Of a stretch of DNA of 35,108 bases, positions 1 through 8,515 are shown in pieces. This DNA comes from UBA1801 sp035353395. GTDB taxonomy: Bacteria > Acidobacteriota > Holophagae > Holophagales > Holophagaceae. Both the position numbers and the translations under genes were made by a program. The stretch is taken from NCBI GenBank assembly GCA_035353395.1, contig DAOPZL010000029.1, positions 1-35,108 of the forward strand, written 5' to 3'. Positions within the stretch are counted from its first letter, which is position 1; every line of letters starts with the position of its first letter. A model generated the notes under the pieces. It had not been told where the DNA came from. It did not search any database and saw nothing but the letters and a program-made list of their open reading frames with translations.

Positions 1-1
1 C

Positions 2-199
2 TGGACCGCAGGCGTCCCGGACGTGGACCTGCTCATCCGGACCTCCGGCGAGATGAGGATCTCGAACTTCCTCCTGTGGCAGTCGGCCTACGCGGAGCTG
101 TACATCACGGATTGTCTGTGGCCCGACTTCCGGGCCCCCCAGCTGCACCAGGCCCTGGATGAATACAGCCGCCGGGAACGCCGCTTCGGGGGCCTGTGA
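2..199 (+). CDS. uppS: Isoprenyl transferase (undecaprenyl diphosphate synthase), 3' end only
   Basis: The window opens inside this gene, so only the last 65 residues are present. The reading frame starting at base 2 carries the C-terminal hallmarks of cis-prenyltransferases: DLLIRTSGE, the SNFLLWQSAYAELY stretch, and the final LWPDF followed by an RRERRFGG tail. The enzyme condenses isopentenyl diphosphate onto farnesyl diphosphate to make the C55 lipid carrier for cell-wall synthesis. Its stop (197-199) is directly followed by the cdsA region. With dxr two genes downstream, the operon links the first committed MEP-pathway step to use of the isoprenoid product. IRTSGEMR replaces the more usual IRTGGE(K/Q)R, a mild variation. 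Confidence 0.95.
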   Translation, partial: WTAGVPDVDLLIRTSGEMRISNFLLWQSAYAELYITDCLWPDFRAPQLHQALDEYSRRERRFGGL

Positions 200-210
200 T
201 GAGGAGGAAT

Positions 211-1116
211 ATGCCAACCCCCATGCCGCCCCGCCGCACCATGGATACGAAGAACCTCGCCATCCGCCTCCTCACGACGGGGGTCTTCGCCAGCGGGTTC
301 CTCACCCTGCTCTACTTCGGGGACCGGCCCTGGGCCAAGCTCGTCTTCCTGCTGCTCATGTCCGGGGCGATCTTCATGGGCGTGCGCGAGATGGGCCTCA
401 TCGCCCGCAAGCTGGGACACAAGCCCTCGATCGTCACGGGGACGCTCGCGGGCCTGCTCTTCCCGCTCCACTTCTACCTCGAGGCCAGCACCGGCGAGGA
501 CATCCTCCCTCTCTGGATCGTGCTCCCGGCGGCGGGAGCGCTCATCCACTTCGAGGCCCTGCTCTGTTCGAAGGATCCCCTGGACAACGCGCTCACCAGC
601 CAGGCCATCACCTGGCTGGCGGCCCTCTACATGGGCCTCGGCCTGGGCTTCCAGCAGAAGCTCTTCATGTTCAACGACACCAGCCTCCCCGACACGGGGG
701 CCCGGCTCATCCTGGCCCTCTACCTCATCGTCTGGCTCGGGGATTCGGCGGCCTATTTCGCGGGCAGCTTCCTGGGCAGGCACAAGCTCGCCCCCCGGGT
801 CAGCCCCAAGAAGACCTGGGAAGGGGCCTTCGGGAACCTGGCCGGCAACATCGCCGGCGCCTTCCTCATGAAGGCCACCTTCTGCGTGGACTGGAGCGCC
901 GTGGACGCGATCGCCCTGGGCCTGATCCTCGGCGTCGTCGGCATGCTCGGGGACCTCGTCGAGAGCACCTGGAAGCGGAGCGCCCACGTGAAGGACTCCT
1001 GCATGGACGGCTTCGAGATCCCCGGCCACGGCGGCATGCTGGACCGGGTGGACAGCCTCATCTTCACGGCGCCGGCGCTCTACACCTACGTGCACCTGGT
1101 CCACGGGCTGAACTGA
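211..1116 (+). CDS. cdsA: Phosphatidate cytidylyltransferase CdsA
   Basis: This integral membrane enzyme makes CDP-diacylglycerol from phosphatidate and CTP, the branch point of phospholipid synthesis. The protein is almost entirely hydrophobic helices. It ends with the family signature: STWKRSAHVKDS, then PGHGGMLDRVDS (about residues 250-280), which holds the metal-binding KD and DRxD residues. The SPKKTWEGAFGN motif at about residue 195 is also diagnostic. The spacer between KDS and PGHGG (CMDGFEI) looks about three residues longer than in typical members. The start is uncertain. ATG 211 follows GAGGAGG (201-207) at a short 3-base spacing. ATG 199 overlaps the uppS stop, and ATG 223 and 241 are also possible. 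At 301 residues from 211 the length suits the family. Confidence 0.93.
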   Translation: MPTPMPPRRTMDTKNLAIRLLTTGVFASGFLTLLYFGDRPWAKLVFLLLMSGAIFMGVREMGLIARKLGHKPSIVTGTLAGLLFPLHFYLEASTGEDILPLWIVLPAAGALIHFEALLCSKDPLDNALTSQAITWLAALYMGLGLGFQQKLFMFNDTSLPDTGARLILALYLIVWLGDSAAYFAGSFLGRHKLAPRVSPKKTWEGAFGNLAGNIAGAFLMKATFCVDWSAVDAIALGLILGVVGMLGDLVESTWKRSAHVKDSCMDGFEIPGHGGMLDRVDSLIFTAPALYTYVHLVHGLN

Positions 1117-1117
1117 C

Positions 1118-2275
1118 ATGCGGCGCCTCTCGATCCTGGGTTCCACTGGTTCCATCGGCACGTCCACCCTGGACGTGGTCGAGGCCCTGCCGGACCGGCT
1201 CGGAATCGTCGCCCTGGCCGCGGGGCGAAACCGGGAGCGCCTGAGGGCCCAGTGCGAGAAGTTCCGTCCCGCCTGCGTCTCGCTCGCGGAGGCCGAGGAC
1301 GCCGCCTGGCTCAGGGCGGCGCTCAGCTACGCGCCGGAAATCCACGTCGGTTCCGAAGGCCTCATGGCCTGCGCCCTGCACCCCGACGCCGACACCGTCG
1401 TGGCCGCGGTCGTGGGGGCCGCCGGACTGGCCAGCACGGAGGCGGCCCTCCGGGCGGGCCGGCGGGTCTGCGTGGCCAACAAGGAATCCCTGGTCGTGGG
1501 CGGCGAGCTCATGCACCAGGCCGCCAGGACGGGCGGGGGCGAGCTCCTGCCGGTGGATTCGGAGCACGCGGCCCTGCACCAGCTCCTGGACGGCCGCGGG
1601 CCGGAGGCCGTGCGCGAGGTGCGCATCACAGCCAGCGGAGGGCCGTTCCGCGACTGGCCCCTGGAGCGCATCCAGGCCGCCACGGTGGAGGAGGCCCTGA
1701 ACCACCCCACCTGGAAGATGGGCCCCAAGATCACCATCGACTCGGCGACGCTCATGAACAAGGGGCTGGAGGTCATCGAGGCCTCGATGCTCTTCGGGCT
1801 CCGCCCCGGGCAGATCCAGGTGACCGTCCATCCCCAGAGCCAGGTGCACGCGATGGTGGGCCTCCACGACGGGACCTACCAGCTCCAGGTCTGCGCCAAC
1901 GACATGAAGCTCCCCATCCAGTACGCCCTCCTCTACCCGGAGCGGCTGGCCGGCCCCGTCCCGGCCTACGACTGGAACCAGACCCGCGCCTGGAGCTTCG
2001 GTCCGCCGGACCTGGAACGCTTCCCCTGCCTCGCCCTGGCCTACGCGGCCCTCCGGACGGGGGGCACGGCCCCGGCGATCCTCAACGCGGCCAACGAGGA
2101 GGCCGTGGCCACCTTCCTGGCGGGCCGCATCCCGTTCTGGGACATCCAGGCCTGCGTCTCCCGGACCCTGGACGCCCTGGCCGCGGAGCCGGTGGAGAGC
2201 CTCCCCCAGGTCATGGCCTGCGACCACCGCGCCAGGACCCTGGCACGGGAATGGCTGGACAGCCGCATCCCCTGA
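1118..2275 (+). CDS. dxr: 1-deoxy-D-xylulose 5-phosphate reductoisomerase
   Basis: Dxr (IspC) catalyses the first committed step of the MEP isoprenoid pathway, turning DXP into 2-C-methyl-D-erythritol 4-phosphate with NADPH and a divalent metal. The 385-residue length is normal. The N-terminal GSTGSIGTST (8-17) is the NADPH-binding loop. ANKESLVVGGEL, PVDSEHAALHQLL (metal ligands Asp and Glu near residues 147-149), the ITASGGPFRDW loop and the NKGLEVIEA helix are all intact, so the enzyme looks active. The ATG lies one base after the cdsA stop, so the two are almost certainly co-transcribed and coupled. It is the target of fosmidomycin in organisms that take the drug up. Confidence 0.97.
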   Translation: MRRLSILGSTGSIGTSTLDVVEALPDRLGIVALAAGRNRERLRAQCEKFRPACVSLAEAEDAAWLRAALSYAPEIHVGSEGLMACALHPDADTVVAAVVGAAGLASTEAALRAGRRVCVANKESLVVGGELMHQAARTGGGELLPVDSEHAALHQLLDGRGPEAVREVRITASGGPFRDWPLERIQAATVEEALNHPTWKMGPKITIDSATLMNKGLEVIEASMLFGLRPGQIQVTVHPQSQVHAMVGLHDGTYQLQVCANDMKLPIQYALLYPERLAGPVPAYDWNQTRAWSFGPPDLERFPCLALAYAALRTGGTAPAILNAANEEAVATFLAGRIPFWDIQACVSRTLDALAAEPVESLPQVMACDHRARTLAREWLDSRIP

Positions 2276-2298
2276 CCGGGTCCCTTCCCGCCCCGCCC

Positions 2299-2338
2299 AT
2301 TTTGAGGCCTCGGAATATTCCGATTTTGAGGCGATAAT
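2299..2338 (+). promoter_or_regulatory. Operator-like palindrome flanked by direct repeats, possible rseP promoter
   Basis: In the 137-base gap before rseP there is a perfect 14-base palindrome, TCGGAATATTCCGA (2310-2323). It is flanked by two identical copies of ATTTTGAGGC (2299-2308 and 2323-2332). A -10-like GATAAT follows at 2333-2338, so a protein on the palindrome would cover the -35 and spacer region of a promoter there. The symmetry is read directly; the promoter and regulatory role are inferred. Confidence 0.4.
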
Positions 2339-2412
2339 CAAGGATCCGGGCGAACCCGGCATCCAATTGCCTGCCGCGGGCCCGCCTTCCGGCCGAGATC
2401 CCAGGGAACTTC

Positions 2413-3549
2413 ATGAACCATATGCAAAGGCTGACCTTAGTCCCCGTGCTGGCCGTCGCCTCAGGCTCGATGGCCAACACCACGGGCATCGTCGGGGCCC
2501 TCCTGATGATCGGGGTGCTCATCTTCCTCCACGAGATGGGACACTTCCTCTTCGCCAAGCGCATGGGCCTGCCCGTGGAGGTGTTCTCCCTGGGCTTCGG
2601 GCCGAGGATCTTCGGATTCCGGTGGAAGGAGACCGACGTCCGGGTCGCAGCACTGCCCCTGGGCGGCTACGTGAAGCTCGCCGGCTACAACCCCGAGGAG
2701 CCCGACGCCGAGGATCCCCACGGCTTCCTCAAGCAGCCCTACCACCGCCGCATGCTCTTCTATTCCGGAGGCATCCTGGCCAACCTCGTCACGGCCTACC
2801 TGCTCCTGTCCGTGATGGGCATCGACCAGTCCCGGATCACCTCCGCCACCCCGCAGCCCTCGCCCCTGGTCGTCCTCGAAGTGGTGCCGGATTCCCCGGC
2901 GGCCCAGGCGGGCTTCTTCCCCGGAGACCTCATCCGCCAGTTCGGGGAGCTCCGGTTCCCCGGCGCCACGAGCGGCGAGGCAATCACCTACATCCAGGCC
3001 CGCCCGGGCCAGGCCATCCCCGTGACCCTGGAGAAGGACGGCCGGACGCGGACGACCCGGATCACCCCCAGGAGCGAAGGCGGCAGGGGCAAGGTCGGGA
3101 TCAAGTTCAGCCCCACGGAGGTCACCTACACGCGCCGGCCGGTGGCCTTCCGGGACGTCTGGCGAGGGCCCGTCCTGGGCGCCCTGGAGACCGCCAGCCT
3201 GACCGGACAGGTGTTCCAGGGCTTCTACCGCCTGGTGAGCTTCCAGGCCAGCATCCGGGAGGTCGGGGGCCCCATCGCCATCGTCAAGGGCGGCAGCGAC
3301 GCGGCCAAGTCGGGATGGGCCGGCTTCCTGATGTTCATGGCCTTCATCTCCCTGAACCTGGCGGTGCTCAACGCCCTGCCGATCCCCTTCCTGGACGGGG
3401 GGCACATGGCCATGCTCACCTTCGAGAAGCTGCGCGGGCGCGACCTCACGGTCCAGCTCAAGGAGAAGATCCTCATGGGAGGCTTCTATTTCCTGATCTC
3501 CCTCATGGCCTTCGTGCTGGCCCTGGATCTCTGGCGGCTCAAGTCCTAG
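2413..3549 (+). CDS. rseP: RIP metalloprotease RseP (site-2 protease)
   Basis: This intramembrane zinc protease of the S2P/M50B family cuts anti-sigma factors and signal-peptide remnants within the inner membrane. HEMGH in the first transmembrane helix gives the zinc histidines and catalytic glutamate. NALPIPFLDGGH near the C-terminus gives the third zinc ligand (Asp). One PDZ domain lies between them (VVLEVVPDSPAAQAGFFPGDLI); E. coli RseP has two. Start ATG 2413 has AGGGA at 2403-2407 with 5-base spacing. Homologues often begin close to the first helix, as internal ATG 2470 would, but that site has no Shine-Dalgarno. At 378 residues it is normal for a single-PDZ member. It ends the uppS-cdsA-dxr run and may also have its own promoter. 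Confidence 0.94.
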   Translation: MNHMQRLTLVPVLAVASGSMANTTGIVGALLMIGVLIFLHEMGHFLFAKRMGLPVEVFSLGFGPRIFGFRWKETDVRVAALPLGGYVKLAGYNPEEPDAEDPHGFLKQPYHRRMLFYSGGILANLVTAYLLLSVMGIDQSRITSATPQPSPLVVLEVVPDSPAAQAGFFPGDLIRQFGELRFPGATSGEAITYIQARPGQAIPVTLEKDGRTRTTRITPRSEGGRGKVGIKFSPTEVTYTRRPVAFRDVWRGPVLGALETASLTGQVFQGFYRLVSFQASIREVGGPIAIVKGGSDAAKSGWAGFLMFMAFISLNLAVLNALPIPFLDGGHMAMLTFEKLRGRDLTVQLKEKILMGGFYFLISLMAFVLALDLWRLKS

Positions 3550-3562
3550 GAAGGAGGGGGAT

Positions 3563-4822
3563 GTGATCCTCCCCGCCCCCGGCCCGTGCGAGGATCGAGG
3601 CATGCCGATGACGCCCGGAGCGGGGGAGAAGCCGCCGAAAGTGTTCACCCCGCCCTTCCTGCTGCTCTGCCTCTTCTATTTCGCCGTCTTCGCGGTGGGC
3701 TACCAGCTCTTCCCGGTGGTCCCCCTGCACCTGAGGAACCTGGGCGCCGACCTGGCGGAATCCGGGCGCTTCATGGCCTCCTTCACCCTGGGCTCGGCGA
3801 TCGGCTGCCTCTTCACGGGGCCCCTGGGCGACCGGGTCGGACAGCGCCGGGTGCTGTACGTCGCCTCCTTCCTGATGGTGGCCTTCTTCGCGGCCTACGC
3901 ATTCATCCAGGCCCCGGCCCACCGCTGGGTGTTCTACGTCCTGGCCCCGTTCCACGGCCTGGTCTGGTCGGGGCTCCGGACGGCCTCCGTGGCCAAGGCC
4001 GGATCCATGCTCACCCCCGGGACCCGGGCCGAGGGGATGTCCTTCTTCGGCATGTCCAGCCCTTCCGGAGTAGCCCTGGGACCGATCCTCGGGCTGCTCC
4101 TCTTCGCGGCCCTGGGCTTCCGCGGGCAGATGCTGGTGCTGGGGGCCGGGTTCCTCGCACTGAGCGCCCTCATCCGGTTCCTGCCGGGAGAGACCGGGGC
4201 GGAACTCAGGAAGGACGCGGCCTTCCAGCTCCCGGAAAGGCTGGTGTGGCTGCCGGTGGTGATCCTGTTCCTGGTGGGCGTCAGCTTCGGGCCCATCCCG
4301 CCCTTCTCGGCCCAGGAGGCCAAGTTCCTGCACATGGCCTGGCCCTCGGCCATGCTCACCTCCCTCGCCGCGGGCATGGTGGGCCTGCGGCTCCTCCTGG
4401 GGGTCACCGGCATGGGCCGCCGGCCCATCCGCCTCCTGGGTCCCATGGTCTGGATGGCCCTCGCCGGGATGGCGCTGCTGGCCCTGCTTCCGGGAGGCGT
4501 CCTCCGCCACGCGGCGGGAGGGGCGCTCTACGGGGCGGGCTACGCCATGACGCACACCCTGCTCTTCATGGTCATCATCGACCGGTCCCGGGCGGACCGC
4601 CGGGGGGCCGGCGTCGGCGCCCTCTACTTCGCCTACGACGCGGGCCAGGCCGCGGGCGCCTTCGGCCTGGGCTGGGCCATGGAACACATCGGGCGGTCCG
4701 TGGGCCTGGCGGGAGGCTATCGCTGGGGCTGGGGGCTGGGCGGGCTGGCCCTGCTCTGCTGCCTGCCCCTGGCCGCGCTCGTGATGCGGCCGGGGAAAGA
4801 CTCTCCGCATCAATACAAATAA
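3563..4822 (+). CDS. MFS transporter (tandem copy 1)
   Basis: This is a 12-helix major facilitator. Motif A between helices 2 and 3 reads GPLGDRVGQRR, and the N-terminal half holds the conserved SGLRTASVAKAGS segment. The substrate cannot be told from sequence; drug or metabolite efflux is typical for this branch. It begins 13 bases after rseP. GTG 3563 has AGGAGG (3552-3557) at 5-base spacing. ATG 3608, preceded by GAGG at 7 bases, would give an N-terminus closer in length to the paralogue downstream and is a good alternative. The next gene is a clear paralogue with matching motifs in the same positions, so the pair arose by tandem duplication. Confidence 0.88.
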   Translation: MILPAPGPCEDRGMPMTPGAGEKPPKVFTPPFLLLCLFYFAVFAVGYQLFPVVPLHLRNLGADLAESGRFMASFTLGSAIGCLFTGPLGDRVGQRRVLYVASFLMVAFFAAYAFIQAPAHRWVFYVLAPFHGLVWSGLRTASVAKAGSMLTPGTRAEGMSFFGMSSPSGVALGPILGLLLFAALGFRGQMLVLGAGFLALSALIRFLPGETGAELRKDAAFQLPERLVWLPVVILFLVGVSFGPIPPFSAQEAKFLHMAWPSAMLTSLAAGMVGLRLLLGVTGMGRRPIRLLGPMVWMALAGMALLALLPGGVLRHAAGGALYGAGYAMTHTLLFMVIIDRSRADRRGAGVGALYFAYDAGQAAGAFGLGWAMEHIGRSVGLAGGYRWGWGLGGLALLCCLPLAALVMRPGKDSPHQYK

Positions 4823-4853
4823 CAAACAATTTTAATTCATTATTCAAAGGTCC
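4806..4853. other. AT-rich pocket between the two MFS paralogues
   Basis: From the last codons of the first MFS gene to the start of the second, the sequence turns sharply AT-rich, with several ATT and AAT runs, in an otherwise very GC-rich region. It could hold a separate promoter for the second gene. AAAGG lies 3 bases before its ATG. I cannot place a convincing -35/-10 pair, so the role is open. Confidence 0.3.
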
Positions 4854-6032
4854 ATGCGACACTCCAGGCCCTCCCTCTTCACGCCGCAGTTCACCCTGGT
4901 CTTCTCGATCACGTTCATCACCTTCTTCGCGGCCTTCCAGCTCTTCCCCACCGTCCCCCTGAGGCTCATCCAGCTGGGCGCCAGCGTGGCCCAGTCCGGC
5001 TGGTTCATGGGGGCTTTCACCATCGGGTCGGCCCTCGGCGCCCTCTTCACGGGACCCCTCGGGGACCGCCTCGGGCAGCGGCGGATGATCGTGGCCTCGA
5101 CACTGTGTTTCACCGCCATCCTGGTCCTCTACGGGCTCATCCAGGACCACTGGGGGTGGTTCTGCGTCCTGGCCTTCCCCCACGGGGTGGTCTGGTCGGG
5201 CCTCCTCACCGCCACCATGGCCACCCTCGGGAACGTCCTGCCGGCGGACCGGCGGGCGGACGGCATGAACCTCTACGGCCTGGCCAGCCCCGGCGGCGTG
5301 ATCTTCGGCCCCCTCCTGGGAGTGACCCTGTTCGGCTGCTTCGGGTTCCCGGTCATCGCCTTCGGCCTGGCCGGGGCCTTCCTCCTCCTGGCGGGCCTCG
5401 CGACGATCCTCCCCCCGGACCGGCCGGCCCGCGAGCGCCGCCCCCCCTTCCAGGCCCCCGAGCGCCTGATGGCGGCCCCCTGCTCCGTGCTCCTCGCGAC
5501 GGCCCTGGGCTACGGGGTGCTCGGGACGTACACGACCCAGGAGGCTTTGGCGCTGGGCTCTCCGGCACCCTGGGCCTTCCTCACCTTCATGGCGGTGGGG
5601 ATGGTCGGCATGCGCGTCGTGATGTCCGTGGCGGGCTTCGACACCCAGCCCGTGAGGCGGCTGCCGAGCATGCTCTGGCTGGCCTGCGCCGGCCTGCTGG
5701 TCCTCGCCCTCGCCCCCACGGGCCTGCCCCGCCACGTGTTCTCCGCCCTGCTCTACGGGGCCGGATACAGCATGGTCCACACCCTCATCAACACCTATGT
5801 CCTGGAGACGGTCCATCCGGAGCGCCGGGGCGCCGCCTTCGGCGCCACCCTGTTCTCCTTCGACGCCGGCATCAGCCTCGGCTCCCTCCTGATCGGCGGT
5901 GTCATCGGCTGGGCGGAGCGGCGCTACGGCGCCGCCGGCTTCCGCCTGGGCTGGGCGATCAGCGCCCTCATGGCCCTGGCGGCGGTGCCTCTCTCCTATC
6001 GGCTGGTCAGGCGGGTCGACCGTCAGTCGTGA
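4854..6032 (+). CDS. MFS transporter (tandem copy 2)
   Basis: A 392-residue, 12-helix major facilitator. Motif A reads TGPLGDRLGQRRM. The stretch SGLLTATMATLGN and the following ADGMNLYGLASPGG match, position for position, the SGLRTASVAKAGS and AEGMSFFGMSSPSG of the gene before it. LLYGAGYSMVHTL matches LYGAGYAMTHTL. The copies have diverged a great deal, so the duplication is old and the two may differ in substrate. A near-minimal N-terminus (MRHSRPSLFTP) leads straight into helix 1. Its last 10 bases overlap the 3' end of the convergent SDR gene. The substrate is unknown. Confidence 0.9.
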   Translation: MRHSRPSLFTPQFTLVFSITFITFFAAFQLFPTVPLRLIQLGASVAQSGWFMGAFTIGSALGALFTGPLGDRLGQRRMIVASTLCFTAILVLYGLIQDHWGWFCVLAFPHGVVWSGLLTATMATLGNVLPADRRADGMNLYGLASPGGVIFGPLLGVTLFGCFGFPVIAFGLAGAFLLLAGLATILPPDRPARERRPPFQAPERLMAAPCSVLLATALGYGVLGTYTTQEALALGSPAPWAFLTFMAVGMVGMRVVMSVAGFDTQPVRRLPSMLWLACAGLLVLALAPTGLPRHVFSALLYGAGYSMVHTLINTYVLETVHPERRGAAFGATLFSFDAGISLGSLLIGGVIGWAERRYGAAGFRLGWAISALMALAAVPLSYRLVRRVDRQS

Positions 6033-6796
6033 CGGTGGACCTTGGCCCCGGTGTAGCTGGCCTGGTCCCTGGGCTTGACGATCATCTCGTCGATGTCCAC
6101 ATGGTCGGGCAGTTCCAGGGCCCAGCGGATGCACTCGGCGATGTCCGCGGCGGTGAGGGGGGTCATGCCCTTGTAGACGTTCTTCGCGCTCGTTTCGTTC
6201 CCCAGGCGCACCAGGGAGAATTCCGTCTCCACCATGCCCGGGTCCACGCTGGTGACGCGGATGGGTTCGCCGCACAGCTCGAGGCGCAGCGTCCTGGCGA
6301 TGGCCTTCACGGCGTGCTTCGAGGCCGCGTAGACGCCGCCGCCCTCGTAGACCTGGTGGCCCGCGGTCGAGCCGATGAAGAAGACGTGGCCCCAGCCGCT
6401 TCGGCGCAGGTGCGGCAGCGTGGCCTTGATCGTCCGGACCACGCCCTCCACGTTGGTGTGCAGCATGGCCTGCCAGTCCTCCTCCAGCACCGAGTCCAGC
6501 TTGTCGAGGCCGCGCGCCAGCCCCGCGTTGGCGACCACCACGTGCAGCCCGCCCAGGGCCTGAGCGGCATCCCGCACGAAGCCTTCGACGGAGTCCGTGC
6601 GCCGCGTGTCCACGTGCCCCGCGAACACCTTGATCCCGTAGGCCTTCTCCAGCTCCCGGGCCAGGGCCTCCAACCGTTCCACGCGGCGGGCTCCCAGCGC
6701 CAGGTGGCAGCCGCGGGACGCCAGCAGCCGCGCCGTGGCCTCGCCGAAGCCGGAGGAGGCGCCGGTGATGAGAACGATGGGATGTTCAGGTCGCAT
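6023..6796 (-). CDS. SDR family NAD(P)-dependent oxidoreductase, YdfG-like
   Basis: A 257-residue classical short-chain dehydrogenase. The cofactor loop is TGASSGFG (11-18), NAG sits at 90-92, and the catalytic set is Ser143, Tyr156 and Lys160 (YAASK). The SVDPGMVETEFSLVR stretch and the C-terminal YTGAKVHRHD end resemble E. coli YdfG, an NADP-dependent 3-hydroxy acid (serine, allo-threonine, 3-hydroxypropionate) dehydrogenase that also reduces malonic semialdehyde. That substrate class is a reasonable guess only. The start is supported by GAGGTGA six bases upstream. It is divergent from the decarboxylase gene, with 95 bases between them, so regulation may be shared. Confidence 0.9.
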   Translation of the reverse strand: MRPEHPIVLITGASSGFGEATARLLASRGCHLALGARRVERLEALARELEKAYGIKVFAGHVDTRRTDSVEGFVRDAAQALGGLHVVVANAGLARGLDKLDSVLEEDWQAMLHTNVEGVVRTIKATLPHLRRSGWGHVFFIGSTAGHQVYEGGGVYAASKHAVKAIARTLRLELCGEPIRVTSVDPGMVETEFSLVRLGNETSAKNVYKGMTPLTAADIAECIRWALELPDHVDIDEMIVKPRDQASYTGAKVHRHD

Positions 6797-6891
6797 GAAG
6801 ATTCACCTCACAACGAGGATAGCGAAAAATAGCAACTGCCTTCCATTCATGGAGGCGGCAAACTGGAGGTTCGGACCCATGCGAGGAACCC

Positions 6892-8349
6892 ATGTCCAGC
6901 CGCTCCGCCGACCTCTCTGCCTCCTTCGAGGCCACTGCCTTTCGTGACCTGGGCCACCGCGTGGTCGACCTGCTGGCCGACCATCTGGAACAGGCCAACC
7001 GCCGCGAAGGCCCGGTGCTGCCCCCCTGGACCCCCGAGGAGAGCCTCCGGCGCTGGCCCGCGGACTTCGGCCCCGAGCCCCTCGAGGATCCGACGGAACT
7101 CCTGGCGCGCGTCATCGAGAGCAGCAACCACCTGCATCATCCCCGCTACATCGGCCACCAGTGCACCTCTCCCCTTCCCGGGAGCGCCCTCCTGGACTTC
7201 GCCGGCGCGTTCCTCAACAACGGCTCCGCCGTCTACGAGATGGGCCCCCATTCCACCGCCATGGAGCGGTCCGCGGCCCGGTGGTTCGCAGGCCGGATCG
7301 GCTTCGACCCGGAGGCCGCGGACGGGTTCTTCACCCATGGCGGCAGCGCGGGCAACCTGACCGCCCTGCTGGCGGCCCGCCAGTCCGGGACCCCCTACGA
7401 CGTCTGGGAGGAAGGCATCCGGGATGCGCGCGCGCTCTGCGTCCTCGCCTCGGACCAGACCCACTACAGCGTCCGCCGCAGCGCCCAGGTGGTCGGGCTG
7501 GGCGGCAAGTCGGTCGTCCCCATCCCTGCCGACGAGGCCTTCCGCATGCGCGTGGACGAGTTGGAGAAGGCCCTGTGCAGGGCCAAGGCGGACGGCCGGG
7601 CGGTCCTGGCCGTCGTGGCCAGCGCCGGCTCCACGGCCACGGGCGCCATCGACCCTCTGGACCGGATTGCCGACCTCTGCGCCGAATACGGAGTCTGGTT
7701 CCACGTGGACGGAGCCCACAGCGGGGCCATGGTGGTGTCCGACCGCCTCAGGCCGCGCCTGAAGGGAATCGAGCGGGCGGATTCCGTCGTCATCGACGCC
7801 CACAAGATGATGCTCATGCCGGCCCTGGCCACTCTCGTGATCTTCAAGGAGGGGCGCCGTTCCTTCGAGACCTTCAGCCAGCAGGCCAACTACCTCTTCG
7901 CCGGACAGGATCCCACCGGCACCTGGTACGACCTGGCCCAGCGCACCATGGAATGTACCAAGCGGTCGCTGGGCCTGCAGGTCTACGGCTCCCTCAAGAC
8001 CTACGGCACCGCCTATTTCGCCGCCTACATCGAGCGGATGTTCGAGCTGGGGCAGGCCTTCGGCCGGATGATCGCCGGCCGGCCCCACTGGGAACTGGCC
8101 ACCGAGCCGGAGGGCAACATCGTCTGCTTCCGCTACGCCCCGCCCGCCCTCGCCGATCCGGAAGCCTTCCAGCTGCGGGTCCGGGAGGCGATCGTGAAGG
8201 AGGGTTCCTACTACATCGTGAAGACCGTCCTGCGCGGGAAGACCTATCTCCGGGTCACGATCATCAACCCCCGCACCGAACTGGGCGACCTCGAAGGCCT
8301 GCTGGACCGGGTGGAGGCCTTCACTGTCAAGGCGTCCGGTATGCGGTAA
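6892..8349 (+). CDS. Group II PLP-dependent amino acid decarboxylase
   Basis: A 485-residue fold-type I decarboxylase of the aromatic amino acid, diaminobutyrate and cysteine sulfinate family. His191 (DQTHYS) would stack on the PLP ring, Asp273 (HVDGAHSG) would bind the pyridine nitrogen, and Lys305 (DAHKMM) would form the Schiff base. The numbering nearly matches that of animal aromatic decarboxylases (192, 271, 303). HGGSAGNLTALLAAR is the phosphate-binding region. Family members usually read HVDAA(Y/W)GG; here it is HVDGAHSGA, which alters the wall of the active site and makes the substrate hard to predict. GAGGA four bases upstream supports the start. The NSS symporter downstream may import the substrate. 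Confidence 0.9.
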   Translation: MSSRSADLSASFEATAFRDLGHRVVDLLADHLEQANRREGPVLPPWTPEESLRRWPADFGPEPLEDPTELLARVIESSNHLHHPRYIGHQCTSPLPGSALLDFAGAFLNNGSAVYEMGPHSTAMERSAARWFAGRIGFDPEAADGFFTHGGSAGNLTALLAARQSGTPYDVWEEGIRDARALCVLASDQTHYSVRRSAQVVGLGGKSVVPIPADEAFRMRVDELEKALCRAKADGRAVLAVVASAGSTATGAIDPLDRIADLCAEYGVWFHVDGAHSGAMVVSDRLRPRLKGIERADSVVIDAHKMMLMPALATLVIFKEGRRSFETFSQQANYLFAGQDPTGTWYDLAQRTMECTKRSLGLQVYGSLKTYGTAYFAAYIERMFELGQAFGRMIAGRPHWELATEPEGNIVCFRYAPPALADPEAFQLRVREAIVKEGSYYIVKTVLRGKTYLRVTIINPRTELGDLEGLLDRVEAFTVKASGMR

Positions 8350-8393
8350 AAACCGTAGTTCAGCATTTTCCCCCGGCGGGACCGAGATGGAAG

Positions 8394-8422
8394 TTCAGCC
8401 GCAGACCACTTGGGGCTAGACT
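8394..8422 (+). promoter_or_regulatory. Candidate sigma70 promoter of the NSS symporter gene
   Basis: TTCAGC (8394-8399) and TAGACT (8417-8422) are separated by 17 bases. The -10 sits in the context GGGGCTAGACT, nearly the same as the box before the six-PAS kinase. AGTTCAGC occurs at 8357-8364 and again at 8392-8399, 35 bases apart, and the second copy overlaps the -35. With this promoter the transporter could be expressed apart from the decarboxylase. The leader would be about 85 bases. Confidence 0.4.
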
Positions 8423-8515
8423 GTTCTTTTGGATAAGAACGTCCGGCCGTCCAGGCGAATACAACCGCCGCGACTGCTCCCGGCTTTCTTCTCCGCCAAC
8501 GAACAAGGAGACGTC

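Noticed and set aside
88..1167. Long open frames antisense to cdsA, dxr, rseP and the MFS genes
   Set aside because: Composition (Glu/Arg/Gly/His/Pro repeats without hydrophobic patterning) is that of antisense frames in GC-rich genes, and each lies over a firmly identified gene.
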